DNA from: Micromonospora sp. MW-13
GTDB lineage: Bacteria; Actinomycetota; Actinomycetes; Mycobacteriales; Micromonosporaceae
Direction of reading: 5' to 3'
Assembly: GCF_003434305.1 (NCBI RefSeq)
Contig: NZ_QKKX01000003.1
Span: 81,696 to 145,695 of the forward strand
DNA length: 64,000 nucleotides
Part shown: piece by piece, positions 1 through 10,143 of the stretch
How the letters are laid out: every line of letters starts with the position of its first letter
How positions within the stretch are numbered: position 1 is the first letter of the stretch
Program-made: the position numbers and the translations under genes
Notes under the pieces: generated by a model
The model's database searches: none
Seen by the model: the letters and a program-made list of their open reading frames with translations, nothing else
What the model was told of the DNA's origin: nothing

Positions 1-1
1 C

Positions 2-70
2 GAGCAGACCGCCCGCGAGGTCGCCGAGCGCATCGCCGGGCAGGTCCGCTCCGCCAGCCCCACCGCCTGA
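2..70 (+). CDS. C-terminal end of a gene cut by the window edge
   Basis: The frame starting at base 2 is open and ends at a TGA at 68-70. It encodes the last 22 residues of a protein, rich in Ala, Arg and Glu (ending VRSASPTA) and probably helical. No family can be named from so short a tail. Codon use (third position nearly all G or C) supports it being coding. Confidence 0.5.
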   Translation, partial: EQTAREVAERIAGQVRSASPTA

Positions 71-297
71 CCCCGGCCCGGCTCCCTGGGGGACCGGTGC
101 ACCTCACAGGCGCAGGCGGGCGACCCGGTCGTAGGTGTCGGCCGGTCCTCGCCGTCGGTGAGGTCCACGTCCTCGACGACCCGTCCGTCGCCGGGCCGGA
201 TCAACGCCCATCAACGCCCGGGCGAGGGCGGATTAGGGAACGGCCCCTCCGGAGGTCACCTTCCGCCAAGACTTCGCGCGCGGCCGGTGGTGGGGCG
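71..297. other. Intergenic stretch with a possible gene remnant
   Basis: No convincing intact gene lies here. On the minus strand, about 225 to 108, one frame reads RPGDGRVVEDVDLTDGED and a frame one base off continues ADTYDRVARLRL then stop. This looks like a decayed, frameshifted C-terminus. The wording resembles the end of DUF5753-type domains of actinobacterial XRE regulators, but that is a weak guess. Confidence 0.25.
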
Positions 298-1407
298 TCA
301 GGTCGCCGCCAGCCGGCGCAGGAATCGGCCACCCAGGTCGGCGACCTGGGTGGCGTCCAGGTCGAGGGCCGGGGCCGCCACGGTGACCTCGGCCATCGCC
401 AGGCCCGGGACCTCGGTGTCCCGCCAGCCGCCGACGAACCAGGCCTTCTCCTCCTCGGCGAGGGCGAGGTTGGCCGCGTTGAGCCGATCCGCCGGGTGCG
501 GCAGCCAGAGCCGGAACTGATGGGTGTGCGGAGGCGTCGGATACACCCGGGCGCCGGGCAACCCGGCCAGGGCGGTGGCCACCGCTGCCGCGTGTGCCAC
601 GTACCCGGGCAGGCGGGGGAGCTCCCGGTCCAGCCCGACCAGCGCGGCAGCCGCCGCCGGCCACTGCTGGAACAGCGTGCCCCCGTAGCGGTGCCGCCAG
701 TCCCGGGCGTACCGGACCAGCCGGGCGTCCCCGGCGAGGGCCGCGCCGGAGACGCCGCCGAGCGACTTGTAGAACGAGACGTACGTGCTGTCGGCGAGCC
801 CGGCGACCGTGGCCAGCGGCTGCCCCAGGTGCGGGGTCGACTCCCACAGCCGGGCGCCGTCGAGGTGCACCCGGGCGCCGGCCTCCCGGGCCGCGCCGAC
901 CACCGCGACCAGCTCGTCCCAGGTGGGCAGCACGAAGCCCGCGTCGCGCAGCGGCAGCTCCAGCAGCAGGGTGCCGACCGGCTCGGCCAGTTCGGCCACC
1001 TCCTCGGCGGTCGGGTTGCGCGGCGCGGTCGTGGTGCGCACCGCGCGCAACCCGCCGAGCAGCGCGTACGCGTCCCGCTCGTGCAGCATCAGGTGGCCCA
1101 GCGGGTGCAGGCCGACCGTGGTCCGGCCGGTCAGCTCCGCGCCGTACCGGAGGGCGACCTGCTGGGCCATCGTGCCGGTGGGGAAGAAGGCGGCGGCCTG
1201 CGTGCCGAGCAGCTCGGCGACCCGTAGTTCCAGCGCCTCGACCGGGCCGCCCTCGCCGTAGATGTCCGGGAGCGAGTCCGGGGCGAGCGCGGCCCGGACG
1301 GCGTCGAGGTGCTCGGCCATCGACACCGGCCGGACGCCGGAGAGCACCCGGTCGCAGCCGCGCAGGGCGGCCAGCCGGCGGACCCGCTCGGCGGGCCCGT
1401 CGTTCAC
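298..1407 (-). CDS. Low-specificity threonine aldolase family PLP enzyme
   Basis: This cytosolic PLP enzyme belongs to the beta-eliminating lyase / threonine aldolase family, which cleaves L-threonine or L-allo-threonine to glycine and acetaldehyde. The 369-residue product has the family features: a small-residue PLP-phosphate loop with FFPTGTMAQQ (about 74-83), HLDGARLWES (about 181-190) holding the Asp that binds the PLP ring nitrogen, and SFYKSLGG with the Schiff-base Lys at about 214. The GTG start overlaps the stop of the upstream aminotransferase gene by four bases (GTGA), so the two are probably translationally coupled. The pairing suggests a joint role in amino acid turnover. The substrate is not certain; other beta-eliminating lyases share this fold. 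Confidence 0.8.
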   Translation of the reverse strand: MNDGPAERVRRLAALRGCDRVLSGVRPVSMAEHLDAVRAALAPDSLPDIYGEGGPVEALELRVAELLGTQAAAFFPTGTMAQQVALRYGAELTGRTTVGLHPLGHLMLHERDAYALLGGLRAVRTTTAPRNPTAEEVAELAEPVGTLLLELPLRDAGFVLPTWDELVAVVGAAREAGARVHLDGARLWESTPHLGQPLATVAGLADSTYVSFYKSLGGVSGAALAGDARLVRYARDWRHRYGGTLFQQWPAAAAALVGLDRELPRLPGYVAHAAAVATALAGLPGARVYPTPPHTHQFRLWLPHPADRLNAANLALAEEEKAWFVGGWRDTEVPGLAMAEVTVAAPALDLDATQVADLGGRFLRRLAAT

Positions 1408-2600
1408 CTGTCGGCTCCCAGCCGGCGCAGCCGGGCGACGGCCTCGGTGAGCACCTCCGGGCGCTTGCAGAAGGCGAACCGGACCAGCCGCCGGCCCGCC
1501 TCGGCATCGTCGTAGAACACCTGGGTCGGCACGGCGACCACCCCGCAGCGCTCCGGCAGCGACCGGCAGAACTCGATCCCGTCGCGCCCGCCGAGCCCGG
1601 TGACGTCGGCGGTGACGAAGTACGTTCCCTCCGGGGTGAGCACGTCGAAACCGGCGTCGGTCAGCCCGGCGACGAGCTGGTCCCGGCGGGCCCGCATGCC
1701 GGCCGCGAAGTCGGCGAAGTACCCGTCCGGCAGGGCGAGGGCCACCGCCACCGCCGGCTGCAACGGCGCGGCGTTGACGAAGGTGAGGAACTGCTTGACC
1801 CGCAGCGCCGCCGACACCAGCGGGGCGGGGCCGCTGACCCAGCCGACCTTCCAGCCGGTGCAGGAGAACGTCTTGCCGGCCGAGGAGACCCGCAGGGTGC
1901 GCTCCCGCATCCCGGGCAGGGTGGCCAGCGGCACGTGGGGCGCGGCGGCGTCGGCGAAGACCAGGTGCTCGTACACCTCGTCGGTCACCGCGTACGCGTC
2001 GTGCTCGCGGCACAGCTCGGCCACCAGGGCCAGCTCGCCCGGGGTGAAGACCTTGCCGGTCGGGTTGTGCGGCGAGTTCAGCAGCACCAGCCGGGTCCGC
2101 GGCCCGAACGCGGCGCGCAGGGCGTCCGGGTCGAAGGCGTACCGGCCGTCCGGGCCCGGGCGCAGGGTCACCGGCCGCCGCACCGCCCCGGCGAGGGCGA
2201 TCGAGGCCGCGTACGAGTCGTAGTACGGCTCGAAGCAGATCACCTCGTCGCCCGGCTCGCAGAGGGCGAGGATGCTCGCGGCGATCGCCTCGGTGGCCCC
2301 GGCCGTGACCACGATCTCGCCGGCCGGGTCGTACTCCAGGCCCCAGAACCGGCGCTGGTGACCGGCGACGGCGGCACGCAGCGCGGGGATGCCCGGACCG
2401 GGCGGGTACTGGTTCTGCCCGCCCCGCAGTGCCTCGGCGGCGGCGGCGAGCATCTCCGGTGGACCGTCGGTGTCCGGGAAACCCTGGCCCAGGTTGACCG
2501 CGCCGGTGCGCACGGCCAGGGCGGACATCTCGGCGAAGATCGTCGTCCCGAAGGGGCGCATCCGGGCAACCAGCGGGTCGACATCGGGGGGCGTCGTCAC
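1404..2600 (-). CDS. Class I/II pyridoxal-phosphate aminotransferase
   Basis: A 398-residue fold-type I aminotransferase. Visible motifs are GQGFPDTDGP near residue 40 (substrate entry), the NSPHNPTGK motif near 180, DEVYEHL near 208 (the Asp that pairs with the pyridine nitrogen), SSAGKTFSCTGWK near 240 with the PLP Lys, and an Arg (RFAFCKR) near the C-terminus for the substrate carboxylate. The closest family I know is the actinobacterial DapC/YbdL/KAT-II-like group, annotated variously as N-succinyl-diaminopimelate, methionine or kynurenine aminotransferase. I therefore leave the substrate open. It is the first gene of a two-gene unit and overlaps the aldolase gene by four bases. Confidence 0.85.
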   Translation of the reverse strand: MTTPPDVDPLVARMRPFGTTIFAEMSALAVRTGAVNLGQGFPDTDGPPEMLAAAAEALRGGQNQYPPGPGIPALRAAVAGHQRRFWGLEYDPAGEIVVTAGATEAIAASILALCEPGDEVICFEPYYDSYAASIALAGAVRRPVTLRPGPDGRYAFDPDALRAAFGPRTRLVLLNSPHNPTGKVFTPGELALVAELCREHDAYAVTDEVYEHLVFADAAAPHVPLATLPGMRERTLRVSSAGKTFSCTGWKVGWVSGPAPLVSAALRVKQFLTFVNAAPLQPAVAVALALPDGYFADFAAGMRARRDQLVAGLTDAGFDVLTPEGTYFVTADVTGLGGRDGIEFCRSLPERCGVVAVPTQVFYDDAEAGRRLVRFAFCKRPEVLTEAVARLRRLGADR

Positions 2601-2639
2601 CCGGGTCAGCCTACGGGCCGGGGTTCGGCCACGCCCACC

Positions 2640-3620
2640 TCAGCCGGTCGAGCAGGTGGTGCGCCAGACTGCCGTGGTCGTGTCGGTCGCCGGTGGGCCC
2701 GCCCCGGTGACCGACAGTCGGCAGGTGAGCGGTTCGTTCTCGCCGTAGGGCCGGGTGGCCTCCACCATGACCCGGCTCTGCCCGTTGGTCCTGATGGTGG
2801 TCCGCCAGGGCAGCTTCGCGCTGTCGACATGGATCAGGTCGCTGTCGGCGTCGAAGTACGCGACGTCGGCCCGGCCGCCCCCGGTGACCTCGTAGACCAC
2901 CGTCACCGGAGCCGGGCCGGCGGTCGGCCGGGTCACCGGCTTCTTCGACGGGTCGGCGGGGAAGGTGGGCGGGTCGACCGGCTCGGTTCCGTCCTCGTCG
3001 TACCAGGGGTCGACCGGCTCGGTCTCGTCCTTGTCGTACCAGGGGTCGCCTGCTGTCGTCCTGTCCTCCGCTGCGGCGGTGACGAGCCCGCCCAGGCCGG
3101 CGCAGCAGCACAGCCCGAGCACCAGGACGACCACCAGCCCGATCACGAGCGCGATCACCTTCGCGTCGCCGCCCGAGCGGGTGGGCGGCTGCCCCGGGTA
3201 TGCGAACGGCGGCGGATAGCCGGCCGGGGGCCAACCGGCGTGCGCGGGGTTTCCCCCGGCGGGCCAGCCGGGCTGGGTGGGGCCGGGCTGGGTGGGAGGC
3301 CAGCCCGCCGGGACGTACCCCGACCGGGGCTGCCCTCCGGGGAGAGATCCGCCCGCCGCCGACGCCTCCGCGGTGGCGGCGGGCGGGAGACCCGCATCGC
3401 TCGCCGCCGACGGGTCCCACGGCTCCGGCGCCGCCCACGGCTTCGGTGGGGCGAGCGGGCTGAGGGGCGCCCACGGTGCGGCACCCGGTGTCGAGGGTGC
3501 CGGGGCCGGGGGGAGGCCCGGGACGGACGAGGGTGCCTGGTCCGGCGCGGGCGTCGGAGGGCCGCCGGGGTCGGTGCCGGGGGACTGGCTCGGCTCGGGG
3601 GTCGACGACGCCTCGGACAT
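2640..3620 (-). CDS. MmpS-like membrane-anchored protein with proline-rich N-terminus
   Basis: A 326-residue protein in three parts. Residues 1-150 are Pro/Gly/Ala-rich and disordered, with several GWPP/GYPPP-type motifs. One strong membrane segment follows at about 154-175 (VIALVIGLVVVLVLGL, then CCCAG). The rest is extracytoplasmic. It starts with two 12-residue tandem copies of DPWYDxDxTEPV (about 192-215) and ends in a domain matching the MmpS family: VVYEVTGGGRADVAYFD, then LPWRTT and CRLSVTG. MmpS proteins assist MmpL lipid exporters in mycobacteria. No MmpL gene is nearby, so the partner is unknown. A GGAG-containing ribosome site precedes the ATG. It is divergent from glmS. Confidence 0.7.
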   Translation of the reverse strand: MSEASSTPEPSQSPGTDPGGPPTPAPDQAPSSVPGLPPAPAPSTPGAAPWAPLSPLAPPKPWAAPEPWDPSAASDAGLPPAATAEASAAGGSLPGGQPRSGYVPAGWPPTQPGPTQPGWPAGGNPAHAGWPPAGYPPPFAYPGQPPTRSGGDAKVIALVIGLVVVLVLGLCCCAGLGGLVTAAAEDRTTAGDPWYDKDETEPVDPWYDEDGTEPVDPPTFPADPSKKPVTRPTAGPAPVTVVYEVTGGGRADVAYFDADSDLIHVDSAKLPWRTTIRTNGQSRVMVEATRPYGENEPLTCRLSVTGAGPPATDTTTAVWRTTCSTG

Positions 3621-3889
3621 CGGAGGGCTCCGGGGGAGGGGCGCGGACGTGGCCGCGGAGGGAACGGGTACGCCGGGGACCGTTACCGAGACCGGCTCCC
3701 CGCGAGGAGGCCCTCAATGTACGCGTCCGGTCCGCCCGGCGGGCCCCTGCTGGTGGGCGCCGTCCGGCCGGAACAGGGGGCCCAGAGGTGGGGGAGTTTC
3801 GTTCCCGAGACCGCCACGCCTCACCCGTTCGCTCAAATCCAGTGCTTGTTTACCCGGCTTCCGCGCACACGAGATGAGCGAAACTGGGT

Positions 3890-3895
3890 TAGGCT
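3890..3895 (+). promoter_or_regulatory. -10 hexamer of glmS, leaderless type
   Basis: TAGGCT ends seven bases before the glmS ATG at 3903. Transcription would start at or next to the A of the ATG. No Shine-Dalgarno sequence lies in front of the gene, which fits a leaderless mRNA. No clear -35 is visible. Confidence 0.6.
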
Positions 3896-3902
3896 GCGGG
3901 TC

Positions 3903-5816
<1,914 letters not shown>

Positions 5817-5830
5817 CCGCCCGCCGGCAC

Positions 5831-5863
5831 CGGCCCCCTCCGCCCGCCGCCGGCAGGGGGCCG
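5831..5863. terminator. Candidate bidirectional terminator between glmS and hydrolase gene
   Basis: Nine-base perfect arms (CGGCCCCCT and AGGGGGCCG) separated by 15 bases sit in the gap between two convergent genes. There is no U-tract, as is usual in high-GC actinomycetes. Confidence 0.45.
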
Positions 5864-5894
5864 CCGCGTCTCCCGGGGCACGCCGCGTCACCCG

Positions 5895-7535
5895 TCACCG
5901 GCCCAGGACGACGCGGGCCATGCCGTCCAGCGCCGGATTGCCGTGCTCCCAGTAGCCGGTGTGGCCGTACCGGCCGCTGGGAAAGGTCCGGCCGCCGAAG
6001 CCCGGGTCGGCCGGGTCGTGCCCGAACCACAACTCGTGGTCGTCCCGGGCGGTCAGCACCGCCGCCAGCGGGCTGAGCCCGCGCAGCACCCGGCGGGGCA
6101 GCTCGTCCGGGGCAGGGGCCAGCCGGATCGCGTCGTCCGGCGCGGTGCTCGCCCAGACCTCGCCCGAGGGCAGGCGCAGCCCGTCGGCCCGGTCCACACC
6201 CACCCCGGGGGAGCCCACGAACACCAGCGCGTCGGCCGCGAGACCGTGGTCCCGGGCGGCGCTGCCCACGACCAGCGAGCCGTAGCTGTGCCCGAGCACC
6301 GTCTGCCGGGCCGGCGGGCCGTCGTGGGTGGCCCGCAGCCCCTCCTGGAAGCGGTGCAGCGCCGGGCCGGCGTCCCGCGCCTGGTCGGGCAGGACGGCCT
6401 CGTGCAGGAAGTCCGGCGCGTCGTAGTCCAGCCAGAGCACCGCCGCCGTCGCCCCCGTCGGGTCCAGCGCCGCGCACCGGGCCTGCACCCGGCCCGCCCG
6501 GCCCAGTTCCCCGGTGGCGTCGGCGAGGCCGGCGGTCATCCCCGGGACGTACGTCAGCACCCGGTCGGCCCGGTCCGGGTCGCCCAGTGCCACGATCGCC
6601 CGGCCCTCGCCGCCCGGGTCGAGCCCCAGCAGGTACGCGCGGGGCTGTCCGCCGCCGGCCAGCCGGGCGGTCAGCGCGTCCAGGCCGGCCAGGGTCGCCC
6701 CCACCCGCGCCAGCCCGGCCGTCTCCACCGGCCCGTGCGGCCACCGGCCCAGCAACCGCCGCCGCTCGGCCAGCAGCACCTCCCGCCGCCGGTCGACCAG
6801 CAGCCGGTTCGCCTGGTCCCGCGCCGCCGCCGGCACCCCGTCGAGCCGGCCGACCAGGTCCGGCTCACGGGCCACCAGCCAGCGGCGCTGGGCCGGGGTG
6901 AGCCCGGCCCACCAGGACCGGACGGTCGACGGGTCGGCGCCGGGCGCCGGACGCCAGGGCGGGGGCGGGGCCACCCAGCCCGCACGGGCCGCCGCGGTCA
7001 GTTCGTCGAGCCGGCCAGCCGCCTCCCGGTCGGCCCCGTCGGCCAGCGCGAGGGCGGCGGTCACGGCGGCGGCCACCCGCGCCACCGGCGGGGCGGGCGC
7101 CCCAGGCCGGGCCCCCGCCGGGTCCGCGCTCACCCGCCCCCGCCGGTCGATGCGCACCCCGCCGGCCTCGGCCAGGGCGACGGCCTCGGCCAGCCCGGCC
7201 CTGGCCCGGCTCAGCCGCCCGGCCAGCTCGGTGAGCACCTGGTCGGCCTCGATCAGCGCCGGCGCGAGGGCGGCCAAATCGGCCCGGAAGGCGGCGATCC
7301 GCCCGCCGGCCGCACCGGCGGCGGCTCCCGTCCATCCGGCGCGCAGCGCCCCGGCCGCACCGGCCAGCTCGGCCGACCGCCGGTCGACCAGCCCGGTCAG
7401 GCCCCGCCAGGCCGTCCCGGCAGCCGCCCAGCCGGCCGGGTCGGCCGCCCACAGTCGGGCGTAGCCGCCGATCCCGGCGGAGGCACCCGGCGTGCCGGCG
7501 TGCCTCTCCGACGCGTGCCTCGCCGACGCGCTCAC
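5895..7535 (-). CDS. DUF1023 alpha/beta hydrolase with helical N-terminus
   Basis: A 546-residue protein. About the first 230 residues are Ala/Leu/Arg-rich helix, resembling type VII secretion-linked N-terminal regions. The C-terminal half is a DUF1023 alpha/beta hydrolase: VLGHSYGSLV (nucleophile Ser in GxSxG), LVFVGSPGVGVD, and HELWFGHDPADPGF leading to a conserved C-terminal His region. The substrate of this family is unknown. The GTG start overlaps the stop of the upstream 98-residue EspC-like gene by four bases (GTGA), so the two are co-translated. Convergent with glmS. No signal peptide is visible; if exported, a type VII route is possible but unproven. Confidence 0.75.
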   Translation of the reverse strand: MSASARHASERHAGTPGASAGIGGYARLWAADPAGWAAAGTAWRGLTGLVDRRSAELAGAAGALRAGWTGAAAGAAGGRIAAFRADLAALAPALIEADQVLTELAGRLSRARAGLAEAVALAEAGGVRIDRRGRVSADPAGARPGAPAPPVARVAAAVTAALALADGADREAAGRLDELTAAARAGWVAPPPPWRPAPGADPSTVRSWWAGLTPAQRRWLVAREPDLVGRLDGVPAAARDQANRLLVDRRREVLLAERRRLLGRWPHGPVETAGLARVGATLAGLDALTARLAGGGQPRAYLLGLDPGGEGRAIVALGDPDRADRVLTYVPGMTAGLADATGELGRAGRVQARCAALDPTGATAAVLWLDYDAPDFLHEAVLPDQARDAGPALHRFQEGLRATHDGPPARQTVLGHSYGSLVVGSAARDHGLAADALVFVGSPGVGVDRADGLRLPSGEVWASTAPDDAIRLAPAPDELPRRVLRGLSPLAAVLTARDDHELWFGHDPADPGFGGRTFPSGRYGHTGYWEHGNPALDGMARVVLGR

Positions 7536-7828
7536 CGGGGCAGGACCGTCAGCCGGCGGGCCGCCCGCTCGTCGGCCGCCTCGTAGCCTTCGGCGGCGGT
7601 GGACAACGCCTGTGCGGCGGCGGCCACCCGTGCGCCGAGCCCGCCGCACCACGCGTGCACCGCCGACTCCAGGGCGGCCAGGGCGGGCGCCGACCGCCAT
7701 CCGGGCGCCGGCACCACCAGGCCGGGCACCCCGGCCAACCCGTGCCCCAGCCGGTACGCGTCGGCGTCGAGCGTCCCGGCCACCTCCCGCAGCAGCTCGG
7801 GGCGGACGGTGAACGGCTCATCGCGCAT
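7532..7828 (-). CDS. EspC-like / type VII secretion target family small helical protein
   Basis: A 98-residue, almost entirely helical protein. It has a Trp in the middle (PGWRSAPALAALE) and an Ala-rich second helix ending AAEGYEAADERAARR. This two-helix layout, with VRPELLREVAGTLDADA at the start, matches the EspC/DUF2580 group of type VII secretion targets, which are usually encoded just before a DUF1023 hydrolase as here. CGGAGGAG six bases before the ATG is a strong ribosome site. Its stop overlaps the hydrolase start. No secretion genes are in the window. Confidence 0.6.
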   Translation of the reverse strand: MRDEPFTVRPELLREVAGTLDADAYRLGHGLAGVPGLVVPAPGWRSAPALAALESAVHAWCGGLGARVAAAAQALSTAAEGYEAADERAARRLTVLPR

Positions 7829-8042
7829 CGGCGCACTCCTCCGGCTCGGTGCCGTCGACGGGCGACGGCGCAACGACGACCACCCCCGGTTCCGACGCCG
7901 ACGGGCGACGGCCCCCGACGTTAGGTGGCCCCGGTGCCGGCCGGCACGCCCTGTGGACAACGGGTGTTGGGCGTACCCCCGGGTTGTCCACAGGCGTTGC
8001 CCACAGTCGAACCGGTGGCTAATCTGCGACCGCTTGCGCCGG

Positions 8043-8048
8043 TAGGGT
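8043..8048 (+). promoter_or_regulatory. -10 hexamer of acpS, leaderless type
   Basis: TAGGGT ends six bases before the GTG at 8055. No Shine-Dalgarno sequence precedes that GTG, so initiation is probably leaderless, and this position supports the chosen start. Confidence 0.6.
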
Positions 8049-8054
8049 GAGGCG

Positions 8055-8423
8055 GTGATCGTCGCTGTCGGCATCGACGTCGTCCTGGTCGAGCGGTTCG
8101 CCAAGGCGCTGGCGCGGGCGCCGCTGCTCGCCGACCGGCTGTTCACCGAGGCCGAGCGCCACACCGCCGCCGGCAGTCCGCGCTCATCCGAGTCGATGGC
8201 CGCCCGGTTCGCCGCCAAGGAGGCGGTGGCCAAGGCGCTCGGCGCGCCGGCCGGTTTGAGCTGGCACGACTGCGAGGTCGTGCCCGACCCGGACGGCCGG
8301 CCCCGGCTGACCGTGTCCGGCACCGTCGCGGCGGCGGCGGCCGAACGGGGGGTCAACCGCTGGCATCTGTCGTTGTCGCACGACGGGGGGATCGCGTCGG
8401 CGATGGTGGTCGCGGAACGGTGA
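8055..8423 (+). CDS. acpS: Holo-[acyl-carrier-protein] synthase
   Basis: Transfers the 4'-phosphopantetheine group of coenzyme A to a serine of acyl carrier protein, activating fatty acid synthesis. At 122 residues it has the usual AcpS length. Both signature motifs are present: [11 protein letters not shown] near residue 5 (Mg-binding Asp) and [13 protein letters not shown] near 52 (conserved Glu and Lys). The C-terminus [18 protein letters not shown] is also typical. The GTG start is set by the leaderless -10 element six bases upstream. It lies just upstream of nnr, the same order as in Streptomyces. Confidence 0.95.
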   Translation: MIVAVGIDVVLVERFAKALARAPLLADRLFTEAERHTAAGSPRSSESMAARFAAKEAVAKALGAPAGLSWHDCEVVPDPDGRPRLTVSGTVAAAAAERGVNRWHLSLSHDGGIASAMVVAER

Positions 8424-8478
8424 CCGACCGCCGGGCGCACCCGGCGGGGCGATCGACCGGGCCGAGGGTGGACCGCCC

Positions 8479-8600
8479 CGGACGGACGGCCCCGGACGGC
8501 GCAGGGCAGGGACGGGCCGGCACCGACGGCACAGGGCGCGGACGGGCCCGGCAGGGACGGCACAGGGTACCGACGGGACAGGCAAGGACGGACGGGACGG
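8479..8600. repeat. Degenerate GC-rich direct repeats between acpS and nnr
   Basis: The 122 bases are built of short variants of GGACGG. The unit GACGGCRCAGGG appears three times, starting at 8495, 8525 and 8556, i.e. about every 30 bases. It probably arose by slippage. No hairpin with a terminator shape stands out. Confidence 0.5.
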
Positions 8601-8601
8601 C

Positions 8602-10071
8602 ATGAAACCGGTGTGGCGGGTCGCGGACGTACGGGCGGCGGAGGCCGGGCTGATGGCCACCCTCCCCGCCGGAACGCTGATGCAGCGGGCCGCCGCGGGG
8701 CTGGCCCGCCGCTGCGCGCTGCTGCTCGCCGACCGGGGCGGGGTGTACGGCGCCCGGGTGCTGCTGCTGGTCGGCAGCGGCGACAACGGCGGCGACGCCC
8801 TGTACGCCGGACAGCGGTTGGCCCGCCGGGGCGCGGCCGTCTCGGCCCTGCTGCTCGCCCCCGGGCGGGCGCACGCCGAGGGGCTGGCCGCGTTGCGCGC
8901 CGCCGGGGGCCGGCTGGTGGACCGCCCGCCCGCACAGGTGGACCTGGTGCTGGACGGGATCGTCGGGATCGGCGGCACCGGCGGGCTGCGCGAGGCGGCC
9001 GACCGGCTCGCCGCCGGGCTGCCCGGGCTGCGCGGCCGGGACGGCGTGCGGGCCGCCGTGGTCGCCGTGGACACCCCGAGCGGGGTCGCCGTCGACACCG
9101 GTCACGTGCCGCCGGCCGCGTCCGGCCGGCCGAACGCGGTCCGCGCCGACGTGACGGTGACGTTCGGCGCGTTGAAGCCGGCGCTGGTGGTCGGCCCGGC
9201 AGCGGCGCTGGCCGGCCAGGTCGAGCTGGTCGACATCGGGCTGGGGCCCTGGCTGCGCGGCACCCCCGCGCTGCGGGTCACCGAGTGGTCCGACGTCGGG
9301 CGGTGGTGGCCGGAGCTGGGCCCGGCCTCGGAGAAGTACACCCGGGGCGTGGTCGGCCTGGCGACCGGCTCGGCGGCGTACCCGGGGGCGGCGGTGCTCT
9401 CCGTCGGCGGCGCGCTCGCCGGGCCGACCGGCCTGGTCCGGTACGCCGGCAGCGCCCGCGCCGACGTGCTGCGCGAGCACCCCTCGGTGATCGCCAGCGG
9501 GCGGGTCGCCGACGCCGGCCGGGTGCAGGCGTGGGTCTGCGGCTCCGGCCTCGGCTCCGGCGAGGAGGCGGCGGCCGAGCTGCGCGCGGTGCTCGCCGCC
9601 CCGGTGCCGGTGGTGCTCGACGCCGACGCGCTGACCCTGCTGGTCGACGGGTCGATGGCGGACCGGCTGCGCAAGCGGGACGCCCCGATCGTGGTCACCC
9701 CGCACGACCGCGAGTTCGGCCGGCTCTGCGGCGAGGAGCCCGGGGCCGACCGGGCCGGGGCGGCACTGCGGCTGGCCGCCTGGATGAACGCGGTGGTCCT
9801 GCTCAAGGGGGACCGCACGATCGTCGCCACCCCCGACGGTCGGGCGTACGTCAACCCGACCGGCACCCCCGCGCTGGCCACCGGGGGCACGGGCGACGTG
9901 CTCGCCGGGCTGCTCGGCTCGCTGCTGGCCGCCGGGCTGGCCCCGGAGCGGGCGGCCGTCGCGGCGGCGTACCTGCACGGGCTGGCCGGCCGGGAGGCGG
10001 CCCGCGGCGGGCCGGTGACCGCGCCCGACGTGGCCGCCGCCCTCCGCCCGGTCGTCGCCCGGCTGCCCTGA
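8602..10071 (+). CDS. nnr: Bifunctional NAD(P)H-hydrate epimerase / ADP-dependent dehydratase
   Basis: Repairs NAD(P)H damaged by hydration. The N-terminal YjeF_N domain (about 1-210) epimerizes R- to S-NAD(P)HX; GSGDNGGDALYAGQRL near 53-68 is its substrate loop, and VAVDTPSGV near 155 is conserved. The C-terminal carbohydrate-kinase-like domain (about 225-489) dehydrates S-NAD(P)HX; VVLDADALTLL, VTPHDREFGRL, VVLLKGDRTIV and the ADP-binding ATGGTGDVLAG near 420 are diagnostic. At 489 residues it has the fused bacterial length. The start is the ATG at 8602; the ribosome site is weak. It follows acpS and precedes alr. Confidence 0.95.
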   Translation: MKPVWRVADVRAAEAGLMATLPAGTLMQRAAAGLARRCALLLADRGGVYGARVLLLVGSGDNGGDALYAGQRLARRGAAVSALLLAPGRAHAEGLAALRAAGGRLVDRPPAQVDLVLDGIVGIGGTGGLREAADRLAAGLPGLRGRDGVRAAVVAVDTPSGVAVDTGHVPPAASGRPNAVRADVTVTFGALKPALVVGPAAALAGQVELVDIGLGPWLRGTPALRVTEWSDVGRWWPELGPASEKYTRGVVGLATGSAAYPGAAVLSVGGALAGPTGLVRYAGSARADVLREHPSVIASGRVADAGRVQAWVCGSGLGSGEEAAAELRAVLAAPVPVVLDADALTLLVDGSMADRLRKRDAPIVVTPHDREFGRLCGEEPGADRAGAALRLAAWMNAVVLLKGDRTIVATPDGRAYVNPTGTPALATGGTGDVLAGLLGSLLAAGLAPERAAVAAAYLHGLAGREAARGGPVTAPDVAAALRPVVARLP

Positions 10072-10131
10072 CCTCGGGCCGCCGCCGCGCCGTTCCGGGC
10101 GGCTCCGCCCCGGGTTGATCACCGCGGTCAG

Positions 10132-10137
10132 TAGGCT
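10132..10137 (+). promoter_or_regulatory. -10 hexamer of alr, leaderless type
   Basis: TAGGCT ends six bases before the alr ATG at 10144. The same hexamer-to-start spacing recurs in front of acpS, tsaB and other genes in this window. Confidence 0.6.
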
Positions 10138-10143
10138 GGGGGC

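Noticed and set aside
7950..8012. DnaA-box-like repeats (TTGTCCACAGG, GTTGCCCACAG)
   Set aside because: Only two loose matches to TTGTCCACA, no dnaA or dnaN nearby; not an origin.
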